Part shown: positions 10,531 through 20,105 of the stretch, one piece after another
How positions within the stretch are numbered: the stretch's first letter is position 1
Layout of the letters: each line of letters begins with the position of its first letter
Source: Phoronis australis
Taxonomy: Eukaryota; Phoronida; Phoronidae
NCBI GenBank assembly: GCA_002633005.1
Contig: NMRA01000733.1
Location: forward strand, 1-29,763
DNA length: 29,763 nucleotides
Direction: 5' to 3'
The notes under the pieces: generated by a model
Seen by the model: only the letters and a program-made list of their open reading frames with translations
Told to the model about the DNA's origin: nothing
Databases searched by the model: none
Translations under genes and position numbers: made by a program

Positions 10531-10951
10531 ACTAACGACGGTTATAGCCTAAAGTCTCCTAGAGTACGCTGAAAGCAACGGTTTATACTCCAAAGCACGG
10601 CCGAGCTATGCCTCAGGAAGCAAGACTTTGGAAAACGATCGCCACACCTTGGGCTCTGTTTGTACCAAAACAACAAGTCCTATCTTGGGCTCTTTAAAAA
10701 TCACAAGAGGTGTTCAAATTTCATGTTTATCTGCTAAAAATGTGGTTCAACAGAAAAGAACGCAAGGAATGACCAGCCAATAAAAGAACAGTGGTCAGAA
10801 ACCCCGAAAATTAGTGTTATTTCGCTATTTTGAAAGACGTTGGAATAGCTCCATCAGCGGATTAAAAAGGGTTTTTACATGTTTATACGTTTACAACGGA
10901 ATTCCTTAAGAAAAGTTTTGTTATTAATTGAAATGAATAATTAATGTACAG

Positions 10952-11115
10952 ATGGCACACTGAGCATGGAACAAGTAGTCTTTTTGGCAGTCATTTCGGA
11001 TTCCAATACAGCTGCAGATATTTATTCCAAGTATGTCGCTGATGGTATCACATATGTTCAAGTTACAACAAATCACTTCCAAAAGATTACTGAGGTTTTA
11101 CTTTATCTAACGCTG
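10952..11115 (+). CDS. Exon-like segment resembling the C-terminal part of a von Willebrand A domain
   Basis: A plus-strand open segment follows an acceptor-like AATTAATGTACAG (cut 10951/10952, phase 1) and reaches a donor-like ACGCTG|GTAACT (cut 11115/11116, phase 0). It reads MEQVVFLAVISDSNTA, then DIYSKYVADGITYVQV, then HFQKITEVLLYL. VWA domains end with a strand (vFaVgV), a helix, a strand with Tyr-Val-x-Val, and an amphipathic helix after Phe. The order and spacing fit, but the metal site lies in the absent N-terminal half. It lies inside a ZP-gene intron on the opposite strand and has no visible partner exon, so it may be a stray or dead exon. Confidence 0.3.
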
Positions 11116-11665
11116 GTAACTGATATGGATAGTGGCGGCCAGACTATAAATCCAAGGAGGTGACTATACTTGGGGGCAGATCACGTGACTACGGAACTTT
11201 TTGAAAAGAGCATGGAAAATTCCACTAGTAATTAAAGGTTCTCACTCAATTCACAAAATGAAAGAATTTCCCTTAACTGTCTATGGTATACAATAAGTGG
11301 AATGAGTTGCGTGAACGTAAGAATCATGTACAAAGACCACGTAAAATTGTGCAAGTATGCTTGGGAAGTTACAAGCAAAATGGTGGACATTGGAGTGTGT
11401 ACATGTATTCGCGATGTAGTCTCCGATTGTAATTGTGAGGCATTTCATGAAACACTCAGTTGCCATCATTCTTCGGTATGCCGTTGTGTTAAATACGTAT
11501 ATCATCTCATAAACCAGAAAAGAATGGATTTCAAAAATTAATCAACCAGGGGTTGAGAATAGGCTATCGAGTAGCAAGGTAGTAACGTACCACGAGTTTA
11601 CTTTTTAATCAGACAATTCCATCACTGCTGTACATGACTAGTTGTTACCGGAACTGTGACTGATA

Positions 11666-11827
11666 CAGTGCTGTAGTGGTAAAATTAAAGTTAAGTAGGC
11701 GCCCAAAGCCCACCGTACCACTTTGAGCACTGAACGTAACTTACGGTGCGTAGGCCTAGGCGCTGCCTTCAAGTGTCAAAAGTTGGTTGGCTGCGCTTAC
11801 GTGCGCCTAAGCCCCACTACAGCACTG
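11666..11827. mobile_element. hAT-like MITE
   Basis: The left end CAGTGCTGTAGTGG (11666-11679) is matched perfectly by the reverse complement at the right end (11814-11827). A second inner block, TTAAGTAGGCGC against GCGCCTAAG, extends the symmetry with an insertion on the left. Ends starting CAGTG are typical of hAT superfamily elements. The 162-base size means no transposase. The flanks (GACTGATA and GGCGGCTG) do not form a clean 8-base duplication, so the insertion is old or the superfamily call is wrong. Confidence 0.55.
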
Positions 11828-11869
11828 GGCGGCTGATAATAGGAGCTAAAGGTCTGCCACGAGCATGTC

Positions 11870-12040
11870 AAGATAGTGATGATGGTGATGTCAGATGATC
11901 ATTGTGACGACTTGATGACAACGCTCACGGTGACAATGACGTCGATGATGACGATAAAGACAACGGTGGCGACGAAGAGGCTGATGATCACAACACCGTG
12001 AAGTTGATGATGCTGAGGGTGGTGGTGATGATGAGGCCGA
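11870..12040. repeat. Degenerate GAT/GAC trinucleotide-rich tract
   Basis: Irregular GATGATGGTGATG and GACGATAAAGACAACG words dominate, with GGTGGTGGTGATGATGAGG at the end. This is low-complexity sequence directly downstream (minus sense) of the ZP exon donor at 12059, so intronic. Confidence 0.6.
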
Positions 12041-12058
12041 AAATTAAAGAAGGCGTAC

Positions 12059-12218
12059 CTGCATTTTTTTGTCCTTGAAGAAGGTCATCTTGACTCTAAG
12101 TTTGACCGTGCTTTGTCGGTAAAATCTGAAGGCACTGAATTCAATGTATATATTGGACGTAGTTGCATTTGTTTCCGGCACTTTCGCATTTGCATGAGGT
12201 ACATCGGTGCTTACACAT
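12059..12218 (-). CDS. ZP gene exon, central ZP-C module
   Basis: This 160-base exon lies between acceptor TGTATTTTTTTCGCAG (cut 12219/12218) and donor ATGCAG|GTACGC (cut 12059/12058). It enters in phase 2 and leaves in phase 0, both matching the neighbours. The in-frame ATG just upstream at about 12235 lies in the intron. It reads CVSTDVPHANAK, then the hallmark EFSAFRFYRQSTVKL, then RVKMTFFKDKKMQ. ZP-C modules contain an (F/R)F-x-AFRF strand followed by a Val-x-Leu-x-Cys-x-Val-x-x-Cys strand. The AFRF core is present, but the two usual Cys positions appear as Val and Phe. The next exon supplies one Cys (SSCG) before the cleavage site. Confidence 0.72.
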
Positions 12219-12467
12219 CTGCGAAAAAAATACAAGACTTAGACATTTATCAACCGTGAAATGCATGGTGCCTAAGTAGTTTAAAAAGGGCTGATTACAC
12301 TTTGGGCGACATGAAGCTTTATCTGTTCTGAGGCAGCTCCTTAGATGAGACCTCTAATTCATTAAGCTTGCGAATATGAGTAACCGTGCCCTTACCACAC
12401 ACAGACTTTCAAAACAGAGATCCACGCTACAAGGCAAGCAGATCTTACCCAATTGTTAGCCATTTAC

Positions 12468-12675
12468 CGCACCCTGGTCATAATTTTGTACCCGTCGTTC
12501 ACGCACTCGTTCTCTTTGACACCAGGCATGATTGCGGTCCAGAAAGCACTACCCTCGCGAGGCTCAGTGTTGAAAAACCTTCGCTCATGGAACAAGAACG
12601 GTGGATTATATCTCATTCAACATCCCAGACTCGCAGACCAATCATTGGATTTCGTTTCGTAGACGTACATGTAAA
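12468..12675 (-). pseudogene. ZP gene exon, first half of ZP-C, with in-frame stop
   Basis: This 208-base segment lies between a good acceptor (GGACAAAGTTTTCAG, cut 12676/12675) and donor GTGCG|GTAAAT (cut 12468/12467). The phases (1 in, 2 out) match the exons on either side. It reads YMYVYETKSNDWSASLGC, then TGA (12619-12617), then MRYNPPFLFHERRF and, further on, KENECVNDGYKIM. ZP-C modules show a Tyr-Val strand, then x-L-x-x-C-W-x-x-x-P, then a Tyr/Glu-Asn-x-Cys motif. The TGA falls where the conserved Trp (TGG) is expected, one substitution away. The frame stays open on both sides, so a single recent mutation or a base-calling error is likelier than old decay. Confidence 0.55.
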
Positions 12676-12813
12676 CTGAAAACTTTGTCCTTCTCTTGTA
12701 ATCCATGGCGACATTTCGCGAAGTCTTATATGTTCTTGCGTTTTTGCGTGTTCTCTGGGGTGTTTGGAACGCCTCCCACTGCATGACAACGGCCTCCCAT
12801 GACAGCAACTTAC

Positions 12814-12872
12814 CACCACAGCGACATTTGTTTCCTACTTGATAGAATTCGATGAAAATCCAAATTGAGCAA
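12814..12872 (-). CDS. Possible ZP linker exon
   Basis: A strong donor TGTGGTG|GTAAGT ends at 12814. Reading phase 1 into the next exon gives CSIWIFIEFYQ and then VGNKCRCG, resembling the linker and the Val-Gly that open ZP-C. The upstream acceptor is unclear. The one used here (CATGCCAG, cut 12873/12872) was chosen because it fits phase 2 from the exon at 12976, and it lacks a pyrimidine tract. The true start could be elsewhere. Confidence 0.3.
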
Positions 12873-12975
12873 CTGGCATGGGCTGCGTTGTGTCCTGCTC
12901 GTTTCGCATTGCAAAGCAAGCGACGGTCATGTAATCTCATTCGCCTGTACTCTTGAGTATACATTCCCCACTTAC

Positions 12976-13051
12976 CTATTCTTGATCAGATACATCGTCT
13001 TCCCTCTTGGAGAAATGGAGTATACGTCATCAACCAATGAGCCCTTGTAAA
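12976..13051 (-). CDS. Probable ZP gene exon, end of ZP-N
   Basis: This 76-base exon has acceptor GATTACTTTCAG (cut 13052/13051) and an excellent donor AAGAATAG|GTAAGT (cut 12976/12975). Only one frame is fully open, phase 1 in and phase 2 out. It encodes YKGSLVDDVYSISPRGK and then TMYLIKN. ZP-N modules end with a strand of the form (I/V)-(I/V)-Y-x-N, which TMYLIKN resembles. The family assignment of this piece depends on its neighbours. Confidence 0.45.
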
Positions 13052-13183
13052 CTGAAAGTAATCTGACAGCATTAGCAACATCGTCTTTATCCTACCTTAC
13101 AAGTATATTCTCAGTGTAGACAGTTGATGCCTAAAGTGTACGTTTAAAGCCAGCATAGATGTTTTGTCTCACTTTTTCCTTAC

Positions 13184-13294
13184 CCAGATTTGAGATGATT
13201 TTAAGGCTCAAAAATACGGATTGCCACTTCCATCTCGCTGTCCATGAAATGCATGATAAGTTGGGTTGCTTCATGCGTCGAGCACGGTCAGAAT
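13184..13294 (-). CDS. Possible upstream exon of the ZP gene, frame uncertain
   Basis: The segment lies between acceptor GCCAACTTTCAG (cut 13295/13294) and donor AATCTGG|GTAAGG (cut 13184/13183). One frame is open end to end with phase 1 on both sides, compatible with the exon at 13051. Its peptide is rich in Trp and Arg and not clearly ZP-like. A second frame gives CSTHEATQLIMHF and then EMEVAIRIFEP, more like a ZP-N strand, but it meets TAA before the donor. A frameshift, an error or a mistaken exon are all possible. Confidence 0.3.
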
Positions 13295-13299
13295 CTGAA

Positions 13300-16200
13300 A
13301 GTTGGCTTCGTGAGTGTTAAAGCCTAACTTCAACGGCATTTTGTTATTTTAGATGTATTGGGTTATGGTTCATGTAGTCCTAGCAAAACCTTAGTGAAAT
13401 AAGTTAATGCGAGTTCAAACGTAAGCCCGTCTAATGATAAGTGAGGCTGCCTTTCCGTGCCCTGTTGCGTCAATACGAGATCCCAGCACAAACAACAAAA
13501 GGTTGTATTGAATAGAGATCTGAATAGAACACCATTGGGTTCGGGTGTTATTAGCAGCAGTTCGAATTAAAAGGTGATTCTCGCGGTGACGTAGACAAAA
13601 GCAACCCAATACGCCTAACAGTTCGCTATGTTTGGCAATTTATGGCACTAGTGCAGGGCTCAGAGTGATGCTCCTAACACTCTGTAGGAACCAAATTTAC
13701 ATATGCTACCGTTGAAGATAGGCTTTAAAGACAAATTGAAAACAGTTTAACCCATGTGGCAGGTTTAAAATGCACATTTACGGCAAAACATTTTATTGTT
13801 TAAAATGACTCATTCTTATCAAAATGCCATCAACAAGAATAGATTTTCGGACATCAAAATTGAGGCCCCGCCCGAAATTAGCCGACGTCATTACCCAACA
13901 TGCTAACTGGTATGCTAGCAATCTATCTACATGTAAATGTATGAAAGGTATCCTTAAGAAAAAAATCATAAATTTGAAAGCGGTTTTTCTGCGAAGACTG
14001 TTTTTCTTTTGAACATATAAATAAAATAATCGCGTAGATTAAGATGCGGCGTTTACGGGTTTTGAGAAGCATTTCCAAAACTAGTCCCCTACACAGACCC
14101 TCTAGATAGGTTGGGGTCTTCTAAAGCGAACTTTCCTTCTGCATTCTTGGAACATCATTCATTTGGCTGTTCCGATTTCAAGAAACGAGGCATTCTATTG
14201 GTCAGTTGTATAATAGGTCAAACTAGTTCATCAACATGGCGACTTCCAATGAATAAATGGTGACTTTTGCAATGCCTGAGTCACTGGTCAGAGTGACACA
14301 TTTGGTCATATGCCATTTATGCAAGTCTCCTCTCTCTCCTGGACCTTGACTCGTCGACTGTTTCATTTTTTTTAATTTCCACGTTCACATTGTGTCAGGT
14401 ATTGCAGTTTACAACTGCAAAACAATGTCTCAGAGGCATTCTGAAACATTCTGAAACTAGTAAGGTTCGTTGTCTTATCAAAGCATCCTGAAGCTAGAGA
14501 TTGTAAGCAATCGAACTTTAAAAACCTGGTTCGTTGAAATGACTAGTTGCAAAAACATGTCACATTTCAAAATTTGGGGGCTCGGGGTACTTCAAAAATT
14601 GGTTCAATTAACCCAAATCGACGGTTTCTTGTGCGTTAGATTATCCAGGCAATAGTCACTTACTGGCAATCTGCATTTTGAGAACAAGCTTTAACGCCTG
14701 CTATTTAGTGAAAAGCAGGTTCCTGTTATTCGGTAGAAAACACTCTGGTTCTCTATGTCGGGATCACCGGTGACTATTATCATTATGTTTTGCTCAGTGT
14801 TTTGAGCAACATACTAGTGTTTCATTCTTGTAGTTACACTGTATGATCTATATAATAGGCCCTACAGCAGTGACTTTACTCAACATTTCGGTCTTTTCGA
14901 ACAGTTCCTCAAAATAACAAATTTGACTCTTGTTGAGGGGGCTTCCTCGTGGCAAGCGCCGGACAGTGTGAAATGCTTCAGAACATTCGCACTCACTGGC
15001 AAACACCCTCACGTTGACTCAAAATTAAAAGCCGTGATATCATTTGTTTCAAGAAATATTACACTCATAGGCTACAAAACAAATTTTTCTAACCATTGGG
15101 AACTTTAGTTTGCTGATGTATTGATTAGAAATATGGTTTAGTTTGGGGATAGACTAAAGTATTAAGGCTGGGCATCAGCATAGCCTTGGGACACACATCA
15201 GGGCTACCACTCTTCATTGCAGACCCTTCCCGTGATAGAACTCAATTCAGTTTTGTGCTTGCCTAGCTCCCCTCTCCCTGTCCCTTGTTCATGCAGTGCC
15301 TTCAGCTTGCCTCTCATTTCAGTCACAATCATTGGTGGCCAACAATTTCAAGTTTGGCAACTATTACCTCTGCAATTTGAATAATTCTGGCTACACCAGT
15401 GGTGTTGGGGATATAGGTTATTAAAGACCCGACTGCCACTCAAGTTGCACATTCACTGCCTTGTGAAAGCACAGACCATTATGAGAGTAACACCCGAGCC
15501 CTGGGATTCATCTTTTTACTCACGATTATTTTTGTCGTTTTCTATTCTGAACTCAAGATAAGTTTCTTTTATTCTACATTTGAGATTTGAGTGTGTAATG
15601 ATGACACTATGTGATCCCAACATTAGAACTAGAGTTCGAGTCCGAGTTCGAGTTTTTACTAGAAGTCTTGAGTCTTTTTTTTTCTTTTTTTTATATGTAT
15701 TTATTATCATTTACAAACAAAGTTTAGCTCAAATCTAATGGTCATCAAGTACTATCTTGAACTCGCAAGAAAGCTAGTGTACTGGAAGCGACAAAAACTA
15801 TTTCGAGTTGGATTTGGATTGAAAGCTTCACTCTAGAGGTTTATTCCCGAAACATGATCACATAATCCCTTTTCAGATTTTAAATCATACAAAAGACTGG
15901 GCTAGAATCTGTTTAGCCCAAAAAACATTTCAACACAATTTGGAGAATAAGAAACATCTGTACTAAACTGTGTTGAAAAATGAATGAACCCTCGTTAAGT
16001 TCCTTTTCCACAAAACGTACCACTTTCAAGCTACTATTAGCCCAACCTCTCTTTAGAATCGTCATCTAACAATGTAAGATTGGTCTCGTACTAACAACTA
16101 ATACGATATCTGTATTTTTAAAACTTTGGACACCAGACACTCATTTTTGAAAGAAAAGGAATCTCCGAGCAGTCTTCTTCGAGCTTAATGGGTGAAAAAG

Positions 16201-16495
16201 ACAATTTTCCAATAATTATTACGAAATGATTAAGTCGTTAGCATTTACCTTTCATAAAAAGATCGTGCATTTGGAACATTAGGCTACATTGTATTGAACG
16301 TCAAATCTCGGACCATAAACTTTTGTTAGTTTGAGTCCCAAATAATGTTTTTAGCCACTGTCTAAATGGGTGGAGATTCTTCTAGTACCAGATTATGCAT
16401 ATAACTAAAGCCTAGGGCCCATTTGGGACATTTCACAGGTATTTTCGTAGCAACAAATATCCTCTGGGAGATGAACGTTATGCAAAATATGGCAA
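13300..16495. other. Anonymous sequence upstream of the recognised ZP exons
   Basis: No domain-bearing frame was recognised on either strand. At 14166-14250 two CCAAT-type pentamers precede CAACATGGCGAC on the plus strand, which is mildly promoter-like. 15629-15660 has GAGTCCGAGTTCGAG repeats next to a poly-T run. Signal-peptide and N-terminal exons of the ZP gene, if present, should lie here or further upstream but could not be identified. Confidence 0.35.
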
Positions 16496-16499
16496 GTCA

Positions 16500-17110
16500 C
16501 CTAATTTTCAGTCTTTAGAATAAATAATAACTGAAGTCTGCACACGTGCAGACAGCGTTCACCTATTTGGTGAAATTTGAGGTTACGAAAACACCCGAGG
16601 TGGCCTTGGAAGTAAATGTTTTCAGTGCATGCTCGAACTTTGGTCATTATGGCCAATCGTTCTCTACTAAGTTTGAAAGTCATGTAGGTTAAATTCACCT
16701 CCATGGAGAAATTTGAGGCTCCGAATATCCCCAGGTGATCTGAATGGCTAGGACCCTCAAGTTGTGCGGGGGCCCACCTCAAAGAGGGAAATGGGAAGAA
16801 ACAATTATCGCAACGAGGGGAGGGGTGTAGCTCGGGAATTGTGATTACCTGGAGGGTAAAAAATTTTGGTGTTCTAGGGAGAGTGAATACCGCGGAGGCA
16901 GTGGAGTGGTGGAAATTGCGCACCAGCAGTGTCTACTGTGACACTGTACGGTGACGGATTTGGAGGGGAGGGCAAGTGGCTGGGCCGCGGCCCCGCCTAA
17001 AATTCTCTCAGATTCCATTTTGCAGTTTGGGGGTGCAAATGTCTGACGGGAAAAATCCTGTCTCTGGTNCCCGAACTCAAAATCCTGGATCGCCCCTGCT
17101 GTAAGAGAAG
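16500..17110. mobile_element. Probable diverged interspersed repeat with internal duplication
   Basis: Two related segments (about 16558-16625 and 16690-16750) share GGTGAAATTTGAGG- or GGAGAAATTTGAGG-type words followed by a CACCCGAGGTGGCC or CCCCAGGTGATC phrase. The right part ends with AAAATCCTGGATCGCCCCTG, a phrase often seen at ends of repeated elements in invertebrate genomes (recalled, unsearched). The composition is purine-skewed and unlike the flanks. Long minus-strand frames across it show no domain. The unresolved base n is at 17068. Confidence 0.4.
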
Positions 17111-17339
17111 TTTTCAAATTATAAAAAGCGTTCAAGCAATGAAACTGAAAAAAATGCCAAATAAAAAGATTGAAGTCATTATTAATTTAGCTTTATTTTC
17201 ATAATAAGGAATCGATAATTACATGAATTTTATCTCAGTTTGTTGATAATATCACAATACAAACAGCTAGCTGGCCAGTGAGTTCCGACATCGGTTTGCC
17301 GGATGTAAACATGCCCACGCCAAATTCCTGGTTAAAATT

Positions 17340-17480
17340 AACAGCCAATGAAAACCATCGTTCTAGTGCGCTTTACCTGGCCTTCACAAGCTATCCGTGA
17401 CGTCAGCGCGTGAGGCCCGGGAACCAGGTTATTTCAAAACGTGACAAGAGACGGATAGGGGAAGACGTTTCGCCTGGCTT
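17340..17480. promoter_or_regulatory. Promoter-like segment with CCAAT and CRE
   Basis: GCCAATG (17343-17349), a perfect CRE TGACGTCA (17398-17405) followed by GCGCGTGAGGCCCGGG, and a purine-rich GGGGAAGACGTTTCGCCTGG (17458-17477) cluster within 140 bases. The segment has more CpG than the surroundings. No first exon was identified on either side, so promoter function is inference. Confidence 0.3.
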
Positions 17481-17484
17481 CAGT

Positions 17485-18020
17485 TATGGATTAGGTCTGG
17501 TATTAAAGCTAAAGAGGGTACTCCTTGTGCAAAGGGCAAAACTTAGAATATCGGCAAAATGGTGTTATTGTCCACACCACATGTAAACTCTTCAGAGTTT
17601 TGTGACCTTATATTGTCTTCACACGAGTAGTGTAGTTTGAAATGTCTCAAACAATTTTCAGCAGTGGTTGGAATATTCCACATTACAAAAAGAGCCAAAT
17701 AAAACCCCAACGTACATAGTATCCAACTGCTATCAGTAGTTTGAAGGCTCTTGGCCAAACAATCTTTTCTATGTTAAAGGTAAAATGTATCTCGTGATTT
17801 TGTGACAAAAAACTGCTCGTCATTCGTGCCGCTCGTTCACTCCTTGTCGCTATCACACCGTAATTTTAGTGTCCGCCAACCAATGGACATTCCGATGATA
17901 TGCAGCTTGGTTTGATAACTGCTTTAACACTTTCGAAAAACAGCGTAGATCTTTCTTAGTAATACAAATGTCCACTGAAATCTCCCATTTTTAACAGTCC
18001 AACATCTTCGAAGTATGCTC
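17485..18020. other. Anonymous; one hydrophobic open frame on the minus strand
   Basis: A minus-strand frame (17785 to 17543) follows an acceptor-like TTTTACCTTTAACATAG and encodes a hydrophobic stretch (WILCTLGFYLALFVMW). It could be a terminal membrane exon of the upstream ZP-like locus. It has no ATG at its start, no homology recognised and no phase check, so it is not called as a gene. Confidence 0.25.
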
Positions 18021-18022
18021 AC

Positions 18023-18137
18023 CCGGTACGTCCGTAATGACTTCAGATTTAGAAATCATTTCCATTTTTGTTAGCACAAACATTGCCAAAAGGCAACGAA
18101 TATAATATAGTCAACGCGAATATATTCCCGTCTGTAG
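18023..18137 (-). pseudogene. Possible broken ZP-like exon
   Basis: The acceptor is very strong (CCCTTTTTCCTTTGGCTTCT then CCTACAG, cut 18138/18137) and the donor good (GTACCGG|GTGAGC, cut 18023/18022). In phase 1, which matches the upstream exon ending at 19170, it reads TDGNIFALTILYSL and then GNVCANKNGNDF before TAA (18051-18049). The rest of the segment is open in another frame (ISKSEVITDVP). This is consistent with a frameshift in a ZP-C exon or with chance. Confidence 0.25.
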
Positions 18138-18139
18138 CT

Positions 18140-19165
18140 GTAGGAGAAGCCAAAGGAAAAAGGGTAACGTAATCAGCCATCTTCCAGTTGAATCGTCACT
18201 GTGTCTTGGTTATTTTTTGTTGATTTTATAAGTCTCAATAGTCATAGCTACCCCGGCTTATAACAGATAAAAATGCCTTTTAACTGCGGTGACTCGAGTG
18301 TGAAACCGAATGTACGATGAGCTTACCTCATTTGTACACAAAGTTATTGAAGCTGGTATGATCTGCAAGGGGTCAGTGGAGTTGCAACCTTTACAGCCTG
18401 TCCCCATCTGTATTTCTTCCTCCAAAGCCACGTCATCACAAGTTCACCCTTTGTTTGTATTGATCAAGTTACAATGGATTTATTGTAATTCTCCTGACGG
18501 TTACATTTCCTTGGCTACTAAAACTAACCCAGCCTAACAAGCAAGTTTACGAGCACGGTCGGAAGCAAATAATGATATTATGTTACTTTTCTGAAGCGTA
18601 TAAAAAATTTCTAATATCTGAAATATTTTTTTCGTTTACACCCTTAACTGTTAGGGTCTTATATCAGTCAAATTAGCGATGATTTATGGGATTCAAAAAG
18701 TAATACTTTGTGATCACCGGTACTTGTGATCAGGTTTACAATGTCACTATTTTACGTTGCGAGCTTTGTCGCACTGAATAACTGCCAGTTTATGACAAGC
18801 AGAGAATTTTTTTCTCATCTAATGTACTTGCAGGTTGAGAGTAATGTCATTGCCGATGGCGTGTGGTCTACATCAGAAGTTTATCCGAGTTAAAGTTTCA
18901 CCACTTTAAGGCTTCAGCCGTCGTATTTAAAATAACGGTGATTCTTAAGATAGAATAATGATAAACGTAATCTTTCGGAAAATGTATTGCATCTAATTAT
19001 AACCTTCCAGAAAACTGCTTTAGACGGAGGTTAGAACTTTTTTCTTTTTTGACACTTTGCCGTTCTTAATCAATCAGGTAAAGTGAATATTAAGTGAAAT
19101 TCAACCGCTATCTTTCAATATTTTACATACTGCATCTACTTGAGAAAAAGGTTGCACCGTAATAC
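18140..19165. other. Anonymous intergenic or intronic sequence
   Basis: A strong minus-strand donor (AAATGAG|GTAAGC, about 18327) with short open segments upstream (18330-18430) was noted, but neither frame gives a recognised domain. The remainder is AT-rich with no feature. Confidence 0.3.
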
Positions 19166-19169
19166 TTAC

Positions 19170-19312
19170 GCGAAGAACTGTAGTCAATATCTAAGCAGAG
19201 CCAAACGCGGTCCCCAAGTACGACAGATGAGGCTTGGGCCCCGAATTTTTCGGCAAGAGTCATAGGTTTAACAACTGGTACACTAACACGCCCGGGAACA
19301 ACTGCAACGGTG
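19170..19312 (-). CDS. ZP-like exon of a second, upstream locus
   Basis: This 143-base exon lies between acceptor TCTTATTTCTGTAATTTACA G (cut 19313/19312) and donor TCGC|GTAAGT (cut 19170/19169), phase 2 in and phase 1 out, fully open. It encodes VPGRVSVPVVKPMTLAEKFG and then SVVLGDRVWLCLDIDYSSS. ZP domains join a linker to ZP-C with (V/L)-x-(V/L)-G-D-x-(V/L)-(Y/W)-V-x-(V/L); the LGDRVWLCLDID segment fits well. It covers the same strand-A position as the exon at 12675, so the two probably belong to different ZP domains or genes, not to one chain. Confidence 0.5.
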
Positions 19313-19379
19313 CTGTAAATTACAGAAATAAGACCTGGAATTATTGGCTGCAGAAATTGTTGTCTTATCATTGAGGGAG

Positions 19380-19865
19380 AGATGAGGTGATGTGGCGGAA
19401 TGGGGTATCCGAAGGAAATTCAGTTGATAACGGAGTCGGAGAGCGAGATGTGAAAGGAGAAACAGAGAGAAAGAGTGTGTATATGTAGCGAAACGTGCAT
19501 GTGTACAAAAACACTAACAAATTTAAGTACTAAGAAATAGTTTTACCTAGGAAGCTTTGTAAGACAGAAATGTAGAAAGTTAGGGAAAATCCGATGTTGC
19601 CTTATTACAGAAAGCTCACAAATGTACATACAATGTATGAGACCTCCATGATACAGAAAATATGCTTTCTGTTTCAGTTAATGCATTATTTGTTCAAACA
19701 CAAGTTTTGATATTTCCCTTCCGACTTGCCGCCGTTGTCAGTGTTGGACTTGTAGAGCTGGCGGAGTTTCATGCAACTTAATTATATTTGTAACCCGAAC
19801 TACGCAGTCAACTCATACGCCTTTCTTTTATTCCTTGCAAAACTTTGAGATTCATGGAATGAAAA
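19380..19865. other. Anonymous non-coding stretch
   Basis: Purine-rich GAGAGAGAAAGAG near 19440-19475, otherwise nothing recognised. It ends where the 21-bp satellite starts. Confidence 0.35.
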
Positions 19866-19867
19866 AC

Positions 19868-20105
19868 GCCATTCGTCCTCATAAAACCCCACGCATCCCT
19901 AGTAAAACCCATTCGTCCACAGGTAAACACCATTCATCACCAATAAAATACCACCCATCCATAGTAAAACACCATTTGTCCCTAGGAATACACCCTTCAT
20001 CCCTATAGTCAAACATCGCCCATCCAAGTAAAACACCATTCGTCCTTAGTAAAACACAATTCGTACCCAGTAAAACACCATTCACCTCTAGTAAAACACC
20101 TTATG
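19868..20105. repeat. 21-bp minisatellite, first block
   Basis: Degenerate tandem copies of a unit close to CATTCGTCCCTAGTAAAACA C, about eleven in this block. Copies differ mainly in the CCTAG/CCCAG and TTCGTC/TTCATC positions. The array continues after an inserted LINE tail. Confidence 0.85.

Noticed and set aside
10185-10572. Repetitive Thr-Leu-Leu and Val-Val-Thr-Asn proteins on both strands
   Set aside because: They follow from a 33-base repeat with no stop codons in either direction; there is no start context, splice signal or unique sequence.
17543-17758. Apparent signal peptide (WILCTLGFYLALFVMW) as first exon of the ZP gene
   Set aside because: The apparent start is TTG, not ATG, there is no convincing donor downstream, and it could equally be a membrane segment or chance.
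18310-18537. 75-codon plus-strand frame and opposing minus-strand open segments
   Set aside because: No domain. The strong minus-strand donor at about 18327 has a stop just before it in the most protein-like frame.
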